Assembly: GCA_029891385.1 (NCBI GenBank)
Contig: CM057235.1
Coordinates: forward strand, 22,685,120 to 22,749,119
Origin: Erythroxylum novogranatense
Taxonomy: Eukaryota > Streptophyta > Magnoliopsida > Malpighiales > Erythroxylaceae
DNA: 64,000 bases
Direction of reading: 5' to 3'
The notes under the pieces are model-generated. The model made no database searches. It saw only the letters and a program-made list of their open reading frames with translations, and was not told where the DNA came from. Below are positions 1 through 10,586 of the stretch, one piece after another; within the stretch, counting starts at the first letter, position 1, and each line of letters starts with the position of its first letter. Made by a program: the position numbers and the translations under genes.

Positions 1-655
1 CCAAAACCGAAATGGGTATTCAATTATAGGTTATGGTCTTTTCAAATAGCCATTTTAAAGATAAATGAAGTAAGTCTCATTTATTGGCTATTTGATGAGT
101 GATTAATGTAAGTGATGCATTGGATGCCTCTCACTCTTTCCATTGATGCATATTTCGAAATTGAGAGGTAAGAAAGGGTTCTTGCATGTTTTTAGACATT
201 CTCTTTTCATGCAAGAGAAAACTGAAATTCCTAAGTGAAAGAATTGAAAGAGTTTCAATTTTGGTTCTTCTTCTAAGAAAATCTCCTCCAAATATTTCTT
301 CTCCTTTCCCACCAAAGGATTTTGTTAACCTAGTTGTCCTTGAAGAACAAGTGGTAAATCTAATTAGTAGAGGATACTACTACAAGGAAGAAGATAGATT
401 GCTAAAGGAAAAGACTCAAAGGCAAAGGATTTGGATACAAGAAGGAGAGGATAGCGCAATGAGGATTTAAAGTCAGAATGTAGGAGTCGGTAATTCCTTT
501 TATCTTGTTCTTGGTTTTATTATCCTTATATCATATCATGTATGGATTAGCATATTGATTTGGATATATTGCTTCCGCTGCAAGATGATTTCTTAAAAAG
601 TTTTGAAATCTATCGTTTCTCCAAACTAAGCATGCTTTCTTTTTCCGATCCAACA
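1..655 (+). mobile_element. 3' part of a family C Copia LTR, inserted in E1
   Basis: This stretch aligns by eye, in the same orientation, with about 36590-37216, the 3' part of the LTR of Copia element C. Both copies share the 'ggttatggtcttttca', 'ccaccaaaggattttgttaa' and terminal 'gatccaaca' blocks. The LTR ends in CA at 655. The next bases abruptly become minus-strand Copia integrase, so an LTR end is inserted in E1. The 5' part and the matching target duplication lie left of the window; the right-hand duplication should be 656-660 (acagg). It may be a solo LTR or the 3' LTR of a longer copy. Short open frames here are not genes. Confidence 0.85.
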
Positions 656-1395
656 ACAGGTACCCATATCGAGAATAATCATCGATAAAGGTAATGAAGT
701 AAAGAGAACCACTTCTAGCATGGATGGACATCGACCACATACATCTGAATGTATTAGGTCTAATACTCCATCGCTCGCTCACCCTTTCCTTAAAGGGTAA
801 TTTAGTCATCTTGCCTAATAAACAAGATTCGCATGTGTCATATGATTCATAATCAAATGACCTTAAACTTCCACTCTTATGGAGCTTAGCTATCGTCTCT
901 CATTTATATGGCCTAAAGCGACAATGCCATAAGTAAGTTGATTTTAAATTATCTCGCTTATGTCTTTTCGTGTCATTGACATTCATAATTGGATGTGACA
1001 TATCTAATATGTAAATTCCATTGCATAAAGTACCAAGACCATAAAGCATTCCATTCAAACTAATAGAACAACCATTCTTACTAAAAGTCAAATGGAAACC
1101 AAATCTATTTAAACAAGAAATGCATAATATGTTCTTTGTTAATACAGTACAAAATAACAATCATCCAATTTAATTACAAGCCCGGTGGGGAGTGACAAAA
1201 GTAAGTGCCTCACGGCTAATGCAAAGAACTCTTGCTCCATTTCCCACACGCAGTTCTAGTTCTCTCTTCACGAGTCGCTCATCGTCCTCGAGGCCCGTGA
1301 TATCATTGCATATGTGTGAGCCACAACCGTATCTAATACCCATATGTTATGATCAGAAACAGATTAACCTCAATGACAAACATACCGAAGAAGTC
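656..1395 (-). pseudogene. E1 pol remnant: protease, GAG-pre-integrase, integrase N-part
   Basis: Copia pol processes the polyprotein (aspartic protease) and inserts cDNA (integrase). On the minus strand near 1345 the protease active site reads L-D-T, but the expected glycine is lost through an apparent one-base deletion that shifts the frame just before a GSHIC-like stretch. From about 1160 down to 830 lies the GAG-pre-integrase region, with 'YLWHCRF' and a CESCLLGKMTK-like tail that holds the zinc-binding cysteines. The integrase catalytic block 'FITFIDDYSRYGYL' is cut at 656 by the inserted LTR. An open frame at 531-809 merges integrase with LTR sequence and is not a real protein. Several in-frame stops show that it is non-functional. 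Confidence 0.85.
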
Positions 1396-2210
1396 GAGGC
1401 ATCCGATGCCTTCTTCGCTTCAGCCCTCCAGATAGACTTTACAGCCTCTTCCAAAGGCTGGCCTTGCCACAATGGAAGCAAGTTCCTTTAGTGCGCCTCT
1501 TTGGTTTTCTTCTTGGCTATACTTCCTTTCGGTTTCTTAGACCTCTTCTTCTTCGCTTTTTTTCTTGGAACCGAAGAAGAGTCCACCATAAGCACTTGCT
1601 TGCTATCCTTCTTGATAGCTTGCTCTCTTTGCTCTCGAAGCAGATTGATCAACTCGTGGATTGTCGTAGATATTTGATTCATCCGATAGTTTAACACAAA
1701 CCGTGAATAACTATCGACAATCCAACTAGAATTAAGTCAACACTTAATTCATAATCCATGACAAAACCTAAGACAGCCAACCTCTCAATATACCCATTCA
1801 TCTTCAAGCATATATCGCATCCGCAGATGAACTCGAGTCATCTTAGTAGTGAAGAGTAGCCTCGAGGTCTCGAACCTTTCGCACCGAGCTTGCTCATCAA
1901 ACAACTCCCTAAGATGAAACACTATGGTATGAGCATCCATAGACTCATCTTTTTCGCAGCTCTGTGACATCGAGGCAAGCATAATACAGGTTACTATGTC
2001 ACTGTCTTTGAGATGCTTTCGATATACTTTCTGATCCTCATCAGAAGTATCAGCAGCAGGTGGATCAGGAAGTGGAACATCTAGGACATATCCCAGTTCC
2101 TCATACCTGAGAACAATTCTCAGATTTCTCAGCCAATCAAGAAAATTTGGTCCAGTTAATTTGTTTGAGTCCATAAGTGAGCGCAAGTTCACACTTGAAG
2201 TCATCTTCAA
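1396..2210 (-). pseudogene. E1 gag remnant
   Basis: Gag forms the virus-like particle and binds element RNA. The minus-strand frame starts with Met at 2210. The first 141 codons include 'KLTGPNFLDWLRNLRIVL', typical of the N-terminal domain of plant Copia gag. The frame is lost near 1785. A lysine-rich segment follows (1697-1488, with KKAKKKRSKKPK), then a decayed zinc knuckle near 1480-1440 whose CFHCGK start is recognisable while the later cysteine is lost. The neighbouring pol follows downstream on the same strand. It is non-functional, but its identity is clear. Confidence 0.85.
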
Positions 2211-2365
2211 TCAACCTAAAGAGAAAGAGAGAAAGAATGTTAGAATAGAATTAAATGCATGATCATAAGGACTTGCATGTCATGCATATGGCTCCCACTA
2301 GTTTCAAAGAATCCATAACCCTCAAGATTTAATCCAAAAACATTATGACAAAATGTCCTAGTGGG

Positions 2366-2549
2366 TCGATATCCGATATTACTAACAATGACCTTGGGTT
2401 TACCCAACAAGCCACCTTAGGTCAATCGGTAGGTATCAGTCATACCAATTGCATCATAGATATCCGACACTACTAAAATGACCTTGGGTTTACCCAACAA
2501 GCCACCTTAGAACTATCGGCAGGTATCAGTCATACCATTTGCTTCATAG
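2366..2549. repeat. Two approximately 90-bp direct repeats in E1 leader
   Basis: The block containing 'atatccgata', 'accttgggtttacccaac', 'gccaccttag' and 'ggtatcagtcatacca' occurs at 2366-2459 and again at 2460-2549 with a few changes. Looser relatives continue at about 2660 and 2760. Each unit contains the hairpin TTGGGTTTACCCAA. These are decayed tandem leader repeats of E1. Confidence 0.8.
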
Positions 2550-2990
2550 ATGCAACTATCGACTAGTGCTATCAACTCGTGATGTATGCACACACATTGG
2601 GTTATCAACTCTTGATGCGCGTACATCTGATGTACACTACCCAATTTTGCCTCTGTCCACGTTGACCTTGAGTTTACTCAACAAATCAACGCTTCTAGTG
2701 AAAACCGACCCATTAATCCGAAAATCTTATTTTCATGGTTCGAACATATTCGTATAGAGTGAGCTTGGGTTTACCCAACAACCCAACTCTATAAGAACTC
2801 TGGTTCTCCCCATATTAATGGAAGACGTTAGTTTTCATATTAAGTGTGAGGATTTTCAGGTCTCATCTACTTCTTCTCCAAGCTATAGGACTATAGTCAC
2901 CATGACTATATGGAATGATTTAGGGTATTTCATCAATCATATTGAGTCTATACCTAAAATCATCCATCATCCCTCCTCTGCATGTTGTAG

Positions 2991-3060
2991 TAGTCGACTG
3001 GTGCATGTTCTAGTCGACTGGTGCATGTGCCAGTCGACTGGAACTTGTGCTAGTCGACTA
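2991..3060. repeat. Four palindromic motifs at exact 20-bp spacing
   Basis: The 10-mer (T/C)AGTCGACT(G/A) occurs at 2991, 3011, 3031 and 3051, exactly 20 bp apart, with 'gtgcatgt'-like sequence between. A fifth copy is at 3188-3197 and a degenerate one lies near 3170. The core AGTCGACT is a perfect palindrome. It lies in the E1 leader. Confidence 0.85.
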
Positions 3061-4306
3061 CTATAGGTTACTATAGACGCTCCAAATGACGGTGTACATG
3101 TTCCAATGATTGATGGATTATCGACACTTTCCAATGATCGTGCATGTTCCAAATGATTGAATAGGTGCCAATCGACCGTACATGTGCCAGTCGACTGGGT
3201 TTAGCCATGCTATCTAATCGGCTAATTTCTCAATCCTTGTAGTTCAAATTCACAATACCAAGTGTAATATCCTTTATTATGATGTACCAATGAAACACTT
3301 TCATTGTTCCAAGCTTACCATATATAGTCAAACTATACATGAAACTTGAAATCGATGAATACACTCTTATTCATTTAGATTTCCAAATAATTTTGCGAAT
3401 ATCAAACTATCACCCTAAGTATCTCTAGGTAGTCTACACTTTATCAAGATTACTTCGGCACTGGTCACAAAATTTGTGACGGCCAAAACAATCAAGATAA
3501 GGGAATATACTAATGAGACGCTAATGAGACACATTTGGCATCCGAAAATTGTTTGGAAACCCAATTTCAAGAAATTCAATTTGGCAAGCATACAACATCA
3601 ATATAACACATTTTAATCACATTAAAAATGATCCAAGGCATTGGAACTGAAATCTACACATTTTCTCATTCCAAACAAAACAGCTCCTGCAACTTTCTCA
3701 AAACTGCCATGTTCTATGTTTTGCTTGAAAAACCAATTGAAAAAATTTCAATAAATTCTGAGAACATTACAGAGGTTACAACACGTTCACAACATGTTGC
3801 ATGAATTTTTTTAGGATTTATTTCCATCAAAAACTAATTCAACCTCAGCAACAAAGCCAATGTAGAATCTGTGTTCCTCAACACAGTTATTCCCAAAAGC
3901 ACACAATAAATTCTCAAATAAATAGTAAATCACCTAGAAAACATTTTTCCTTTCTCATAGACATTAAAAAACATCTTAGAGACATTTTAGTGAAAGAAAA
4001 TCCAAAAAAAAAATTTCTACAATTTATTCTCGAATTTATAAGCATGCCTGTTCAAGGAATGTGCACATAGACAGCAACCAGAACATTAGGGAATAAATTA
4101 GCAAAACCATATCAAATCAAATTGATAAATCCCGAGCTTCCACAGAAATATGCAACAACACATTATGAACATATCTGGGCAAGAAAATTTTGAAAACACT
4201 ATCTCTATACTGAATTCGAAATTCACATATATAACATGCATCATCATCACAAGCATTAGGCAACTCCGACCTAGGCATGGTTTCTTCGTTATATACGACA
4301 CAAGTG

Positions 4307-4318
4307 GCTCTGATACCA
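4307..4318 (-). other. E1 primer binding site (tRNA-iMet)
   Basis: The minus strand reads TGGTATCAGAGC, the complement of the 3' end of plant initiator tRNA-Met, one base after the LTR terminus TACA at 4320. This fixes the orientation of E1 and the inner boundary of its 5' LTR. Confidence 0.92.
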
Positions 4319-4319
4319 C

Positions 4320-6138
4320 TGTAGGAAAATTCCGGTGTGAGCATCACATGCCCACGGTGCCGAAAACAAAAATTTTTATTCCGGGACCTTCCCGAAAGCC
4401 AGGATCCATGTGACTATATAATAAAGTCAAACCAAAACGACCAAAGGAGACCGTCTCTAACGATATCCACGCAGAGATCGAAAAACCTAACCGGGACAAA
4501 CCCTTTGACCCGGGAATAGCTAGAACAAAGTAAAGAGTGCTAGCTCCTACCTTTGTCCTTGGAGAGCTTGAAAAATGATGGAGAAGAAGCTTGAAAGATG
4601 AAGATGATCGATGGAGAAGCTTGAAAGATGAAAAACTCTTTTTCCTTCTTCCTTGCTAAACCCACGAAGAACTCCTTCTTTTCATTAGGTTAAAAACTTG
4701 TTTTAAACCTCTTATATACAAACCAACGACCATCCTCATCTTTCATTTTCAAGTTTTTGTCTTTAGTCATTTAATGCCTTAATGACTAAGCATAATAAAG
4801 AAACTTCTTTCATCTTCTCCTTACATCCCACGTATACACACATATTAATTAATTAATTATATATAAATAAATGCTGAGGTGGTCCAGTCGCACTGGGGTC
4901 GGTCCTACCGGCCTACCGGGTCCCGGTATGGGAAAAACCCCCGAAAACGTTTTTCAGCAATATCAATGTCGCGATCTCATCGGGACATATCTCGATCTCA
5001 TCGGGATCCATTTAATCTGATTGCTCTCCATATATTGGATCTCTATCCAAAACTATTTTACAAATTCTCCGAGACACTCTTATGCGTGTGACCCATTAGG
5101 TTCCCGGTTATGTTGGCCACTTAGATCAACACTTAATCTAAGCAAGTCATGAGCGGTATCCAGCAACACATCATGACCCCCAATTGACCGAAAAGTAATT
5201 GGTTTGACGAATAAACATATATTCATCATGGACCATATCACGAACCTTTCCATAGACAATTACCGTGCAATTCGTCATTTCACCATGCTATACCCCACTT
5301 GGTTATGAGTATGGGCAATGTGTCAACTCTCACTAGACTGACTATGTCAAATCTAGTCCAAGTGATTTCAGTTCTTGTCCTGGGACTCATTACTTAATAC
5401 TTAATATGTCAATGAAGACACTCTTCATGACATATGTACTCTGATCAGAGATTTCCAAGTAATGACCCTGACAAGAGGCCATGGGAATCATCTTCTGCTA
5501 TCACAGAAGTGGTGAATCCTTTATTGGCTACTCAATTACCTTTGAATATCTCAAGCTGTACCCAAGCACCACCCTATGAGCGACCTCTGTAAGGTAACAA
5601 GGAATGGAGTCAAAGCATAGAATCAGTATCCAAGATATCCTTGAGTACCTCAAGTCTAAGGATACTTGCACCATTGCTACGATGAGATTATCACTGACAT
5701 TAGAATAGGACATCCATGTGATGATCTCATAGCAGGTCATCTAATGTACTTACTACCTCTAGTAAGCATCCACATCTCAACCCTAAATATCTCATATGTA
5801 CAGCTTCGAGATCCACCGCTGATCAAATCAAGGAGCTTGAGATGTGCTAGTCTTTCCGGATTCCGATGTCCGTCCTCGGTAATCCTATGACTAGGATAAT
5901 TTAGATATCGACATAATTGCACATGATAGGAATCTCAGTAGTATGATCACATCATAATTTCCTTCATGTTATGTCATATATCATGGACTTCATTAATTTG
6001 CTTATTGATCAATATCAATTCATAAATAATGAACAGCAACGTAATGAAATATGCCTTTCTTTATTTATTCATAAAGACTATACACAAATTGGTACAAAAT
6101 GCGCTAAAGGCGATTGCCTTCAGGACACTACTCTAACA
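4320..6138 (-). mobile_element. E1 5' LTR
   Basis: On the minus strand the LTR begins TGTTAGAG (6138) and ends CCTACA (4320), with the TG...CA rule satisfied and a primer site directly after. It is 1819 bp long. The 'atgagcggtatccagcaacacatcatgac' type block at about 5148 is one I associate with Copia LTRs of many eudicots. It contains no gene; short open frames in it are chance. The outer end abuts E2 gag. Confidence 0.88.
4856..4870 (-). promoter_or_regulatory. Candidate TATA box in E1 LTR
   Basis: The minus strand reads TTTATTTATATATAA about 1.28 kb inside the LTR start, upstream of roughly 0.54 kb of LTR that would be R and U5. It is the most TATA-like site in this LTR. Transcription start is not shown. 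Confidence 0.35.
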
Positions 6139-7295
6139 AGATCTTAAGAAGTCTTCCGAAGAGGTGGAGACCAAAAGTTAAAGCGGTGCAGGAAGCAAAG
6201 GACTTGAGCATGCTAAAGCTTGACGAGTTGCTTGGATCACTAAAGATTCATGAAGTAAAGCTCGATGCTGAAGACAAGCCCAAACGGGACAAGTCAATAG
6301 CACTAAAAGCCAGACAGAAGAACCACAAGACTCAAAGAAGGAGAAAGTCATCAAAAGCATTAAAGATAGAAGAATTGAAGAATGATGACTCAAGCGAATC
6401 AGAACAGGAGTCAAGTGACGAAGATGACGAATTATCGTTCATTTCCCGAAAGATAAGATGGATGTGGAAGAAGAAGTCCAAAGGAAGCCAACCTTTCAAG
6501 AAAAATAGCAAAGATGATGGTAAAATAGAAAGGACATCAATCATATGCTACGAGTGTAATCAACCCGGACACTATAAGTCCGAATGTCCTACTCTAAAGA
6601 AGAAACCAAAGAAGAGTAGAGAAGGCAAGAAAAGCATGATGGCAACTTAGGAAGATCTAGATTCATCTGAGTCAGATACAAATTTTGAGTCATCTGAACA
6701 TGCTAATATCTGCCTAGTAGCCGAAGAAGAAAGTGATGAGGAGGTAACTTCTGAATACGATAACTTGCATGAAGCCTATTCAGAATTATTAAAGGATTCT
6801 CATGTTATTCTGAAACAATACAAACTGTTAAAGAAGAAGTATGTAGAAAACCTTAAACATACAGAAGGAATAGAGAGAGAAAATATTTGCTTAAAGAAAC
6901 AACTAGGGGAGAAAAAGAAAGTTGTAGATAAATCCGATGAGATAAATCAGTTAAAGCTTAGAATTAAAAGTCTTTTATCTGATTTAGCTACATTCACTGA
7001 GAGTACAAAGAGAATGAATAAGATGCTAGGAAAATGTAGACATCCGAGTGATAAAACCGGATTAGGATTTTTGGATAATAAGTCTCATTATAATAAGAAG
7101 CCTCTTTCCCAAAATAAAGGGTATTACCAAATACGTTTTCATCAACAGTTTAAGAAAAGGCATCAAAGAACTCATTATATGCATACTACTAACCAGAAAG
7201 AACCTAAGAAAATATGGGTACCAAAGAGTAAAATAGTCTCTCCTGCAAATATCCTTCCTTGGAAAATGCGACAAGTATCGTTGGTATTTAGATAG
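6139..7295 (+). pseudogene. E2 gag, partial
   Basis: Gag is the capsid/nucleocapsid precursor. The frame enters from the E1 LTR and matches E3 gag from 'ILRSLPKRWRPKVKAVQEAKD', so about the first 170 residues are missing. A lysine- and acid-rich linker follows, then a CCHC zinc knuckle at 6546-6587 with all four ligands present (CYECNQPGHYKSEC). A TAG at 6648 replaces the Trp seen in E3. The same frame resumes with a predicted coiled coil (6765-7020, rich in Lys, Glu and Leu) and runs to 7295, overlapping protease. Protease lies in the +1 frame, the same offset as in E3. Confidence 0.88.
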
Positions 7296-8538
7296 TGGCT
7301 GCTCGCGACATATGACGGGAAGAAGGTCTATGTTCCTAGATCTTCAGTATAAGAAGGGAGGATCGGTGACTTTCGGAGACAACCAGCAGGGCAAGATAAT
7401 TAGAATCGGTAAGATAGGTAAAGATTCCTTTGCATGCATAGATAATGTACTGCTTGTTGATGGTCTGACGCACAATTTGATTAGTGTTAGTCAATTGTGT
7501 GATTCTGGTTTCATAGTCACGTTCAATCAAAGTCTTTGTGCAGTCAGAAACAAAGATGGGTCTATATTCTTTTCTGCCAAGAGAAGAAATAATCTTTACA
7601 AAATTGACTTAGAAGATTTTCAAGATCAAAATGTTTCATGTTTTCTATCTTCTGAAGAAGAAAGACTAATCTGGCATAAAAAGCTAGGTCATGTCTCTTT
7701 TAAACACATTTCAAAGTTGGCAAAATTTGATTTGGTAAGAGGCTTACTAAAAATGAGTTTTGACAAAGAATTTTTCTGTGAAAGTTGTTTGAAAGGAAAA
7801 CAAGTTAAAATATCGTTTTCTTCTAAAAATTTTGTAACATCTTCTAGACCTTTGGAGTTGTTACATATGGATTTATTTGGTCCAACTAGGACAATAAGTC
7901 TTAGCGGAAAGAAATATGGACTTGTTATTGTTGATGACTTTACTAGATTTTGTTGGATATTGTTTCTGTCACACAAAGATGAATCTTTTAAGTGTTTTAG
8001 GACCCTTTCCAGAAATTTACAGATTGAAAAAGGAGTATCTATAGCTAGTATCAGGAGTGATCATGGTGGAGAATTCGAAAATGATAAGTTTAGGTTATTC
8101 TGTGAGGAGAATAGAAATTTCCACAATTTCTCAGCCCCTAGAATCCCACAACAGAATGGAGTTGTTGAAAGGAAGAACAGGACGATTCAAGAGATGGCAA
8201 GGACTATGCTCTGTGAAAAGAATCTTCCTAAGTACTTCAAGGCGTAAGTCAAATACAACATGTTATATTCATAATGTATCATCTTTATGCACCACTTGTT
8301 GAAGAAGACTCCTTATGAGTTATGGAATGGAAGGAGACCTAATATATCTTACTTTCATCCATTCGGGTGCAAATGCTCTATTCTGAATACAAATGAGTTG
8401 TTGGATAAGTTCGACTCAAAGACCTATTTAGGAATTTTTCTAGGCTACTCATCATCATCTAAGGCCTTTCGAGTATATAACTCTATCTCAAAGACAGTTG
8501 AGGAAACCATCCATGTCAAGTTTGATGATCGTTCCTAA
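7235..8538 (+). pseudogene. E2 protease, GAG-pre-integrase and integrase
   Basis: The frame is open from about 7235. The protease active site is 'WYLDSGCSRHMTG' (7282 on), with catalytic D-S-G intact. The GAG-pre-integrase block has 'LIWHKKLGHVSF' and the zinc-binding 'CESCLKGKQ'. The integrase core shows first Asp in 'LLHMDLFGP', the 'VIVDDFTRFCW' stretch, 'RSDHGGEF' with the second catalytic Asp, and Glu in 'PQQNGVVERKNRT'. The frame stops at 8247 after a local deletion. It reopens at 8287 with the C-terminal part ('TPYELWNGRRPNISYFHPFGC') to 8538. All catalytic residues survive, but the protein is interrupted. Confidence 0.9.
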
Positions 8539-9663
8539 CCCCACAAGGAAGATGACATGGAGAGTGAAGATCCTTCATAAAACTTAGATGATACAACAGA
8601 AACTCCATCATCAGGAACTCGAGTAGATAAGGTTGAAGATATTCCAGAAACTATAGGATTAAAAAGAGATTGGAAATATAAGAGTTCTCATCCAGAAGAG
8701 CTAATTATCGGAGAAACCTCAGAAGGAGTTAGGACAAGGTCCAAATTCAGAAGAGAAGCTAATGTGACTTTCATCTCTGAAATAGAGACTAAGAAGATTG
8801 AGGAAGCTCTTCTGGACAAAGCTTGGGTTTTAGCCATGCAAGAGGAGCTGAATCAGTTTACTAGGAATAATGTTTGGTCCTTAGTTCCAAAACCTGCGAA
8901 GAAATCCATTATTGGAACCAGATGGGTTTTTAAGAATAAGTTAGATGAATCAGGGAGAGTAAGTCGGAATAAAGCTAGATTAGTAGCTCAAGGCTATAAT
9001 CAGCAAGAAGGGATAGAATACAATGAGACATATGCTCCAGTAGCAAGACTTGAAGCTATTCGGATATTGCTAGCATATGTTGTTTGTCATGATATAAAGT
9101 TTTTTCAGATGGACGTGAAAAGTGCTTTTCTGAATGGTTTTATAGACGAAGAGGTGTATGTGAAGTAACCTCCTGGCTTCGAGGATGTTAAGAATCCAGA
9201 TCATATCTATAGACTTCATAAAGCTTTATACGACCTGAAGCAAGATCCTAGAGCTTGGTATGATCGTCTAAGTAATTTTCTCTTAGAAAGTGGGTTTACT
9301 AGAGGTCAAGTTGATAAGACGCTTTTCAGAAAGAATTATGAGGGTGAGTTTATCTTAGTACAAATATATGTTGATGATATCATATTTGGTGCTACTTCAA
9401 AGAAGTTGTGTATGAGTTTTGAGAGTCTGATGAAAAATGAGTTTGAAATGAGTATGATGGGTGAGTTAAAGTTCTTTCTTGGGTTGCAAGTTAAGCAAAC
9501 TGAAGAGAAAATCTTTATCCATCAACAAAAGTATGTGAAAGAATTGCTGTGTAAATTTGATATGAATAATGTGAAGCCTATGGCAACTCCGATGCATCCT
9601 TCGAACCTTTTGTCGAAAGATGAACTTGGTAAGAAGGTGGATCAAACCTCAGATAGAGGATGA
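8539..9663 (+). pseudogene. E2 reverse transcriptase
   Basis: This enzyme copies element RNA into cDNA. After a linker, the RT core starts at about 8764 with '[19 protein letters not shown]', then '[16 protein letters not shown]', '[10 protein letters not shown]' and '[12 protein letters not shown]'. One TAA at 9166 replaces a Gln codon just before 'PPGFED'. The same frame then continues with the catalytic 'YVDDI' at 9367-9381 and 'MMGELKFFLGLQVKQ' to a frameshift at about 9660. It is in the same frame as integrase, as expected of one polyprotein. Only two lesions are visible in this part. Confidence 0.9.
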
Positions 9664-10321
9664 TCGGTTCTTTCTTGTATCTTCACAAGCAAGTAGACCT
9701 GATATTCTGCTCAAGTATGCTTGTGTGCAAGGTTTCAGGCCGATCCTAGAGAGTCTCATTTTATTGTTGTTAAAAGGATTATGAGATATCTCGCAGGTAC
9801 TACTGATCTTTGCTTAATGTTTGAGAAAGGTAAAGATTTCAGGTTAATTGGATATTGCGATGCGGACTATGCCAGAGATAGAATTGAGAGGAAGAGCACT
9901 AGTGGAGGATGTCACTTTCTTGGCGCAAACCTAGTTTCCTGGTCAAGCAAGAGACAAAGCTCAATCGCTCTTTCAACTGCCGAAGCCGAGTACCTGGCTG
10001 CTGCAAGCTATTGTTCACAAACTTTGTGGATTAAATATCAACTGGAAGAATATTCAGTTCAAGAAAAGGAGATCCCAATCTATTGTGACAACACCAGTGC
10101 CATCAATCTGTCAAAGAATCCGATACATCATTCGAGAGTAAAGCATATTGAAGCAGACATCATTTCTTGAGAGACTACGTCCAGAGGAAGGTGGTGCGAC
10201 TACAGTTCATTGAAACAGAGTATCAATGGGCAGATATCTTCACTAAACCATTGAGTGAAGAATTGTTCAAGGAAATCAGACGGAACCTTAACATGGTTAT
10301 GATAAATGACCAGTCAAGCTA
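9664..10321 (+). pseudogene. E2 RNase H and pol C-terminus
   Basis: RNase H degrades RNA in the RNA-DNA hybrid. After a frameshift near 9660 the frame reopens with 'CARFQADPRESHFIVVKRIMRYLAGT', then the RNase H motifs 'GYCDADYARD', 'KSTSGGCHFLGANLVSWSSKRQ', 'STAEAEYLAAA' and 'IYCDNTSAINLSKNP', so its acidic residues are kept. A further frameshift near 10155 separates the last segment ('HHFLRDYVQRK', 'QWADIFTKPL') that ends at the TAA around 10321. It matches the E3 equivalent closely. Confidence 0.88.
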
Positions 10322-10586
10322 AGAGATCGTCAAAGTTAACGGTGTCAGAAACAGTGGTTTACAGCTGGTAACTTCTCTCACAAGGAAGTTGTGGAGGGAA
10401 AATCTGATGGTCTTGAGGATCCTAATAATTCTAGAACCCACCGGACAAGACCCCTACAAGTAGTCTGAAATTAAAGTCATTACGGTTACTCTCAAATACA
10501 GACGTTTCATCTCACTCGAAAAACTTTTGATATCAACTCTACCTTTGAAGAACATTTTACCCAGAGCCAGTTTCAAATCAGAATCA

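Larger units (their letters stand above)
2211..4306 (-). other. E1 untranslated leader with internal repeats
   Basis: This is 2.1 kb between the primer site and gag with no convincing coding frame. It holds an approximately 90-bp direct repeat, four small hairpins around 2394-2778, and a run of palindromic SalI-like motifs at 2991-3060, each listed separately. A long leader between primer site and gag is common in plant Copia elements and usually carries packaging signals. Whether this one does is inference. Confidence 0.6.
656..6138 (-). mobile_element. E1: Ty1/Copia retrotransposon, minus strand, truncated
   Basis: Reading the minus strand from right to left, the order is 5' LTR (6138-4320), tRNA-Met primer site (4318-4307), a 2.1 kb leader, gag (about 2210-1396), protease, GAG-pre-integrase and the first part of integrase. 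It stops at 656, where a family C LTR is inserted. The 5' LTR abuts the gag of E2 at 6139, so E1 was itself inserted in E2. The right-hand target site begins with agatc at 6139; the left one is outside the window. Coding regions are broken, so the copy is dead. Confidence 0.88.

Noticed and set aside
531..809. 92-residue minus frame with integrase motif and unusual C-terminus
   Set aside because: It is a chimera across the junction at 655/656: integrase of E1 read into a family C LTR.
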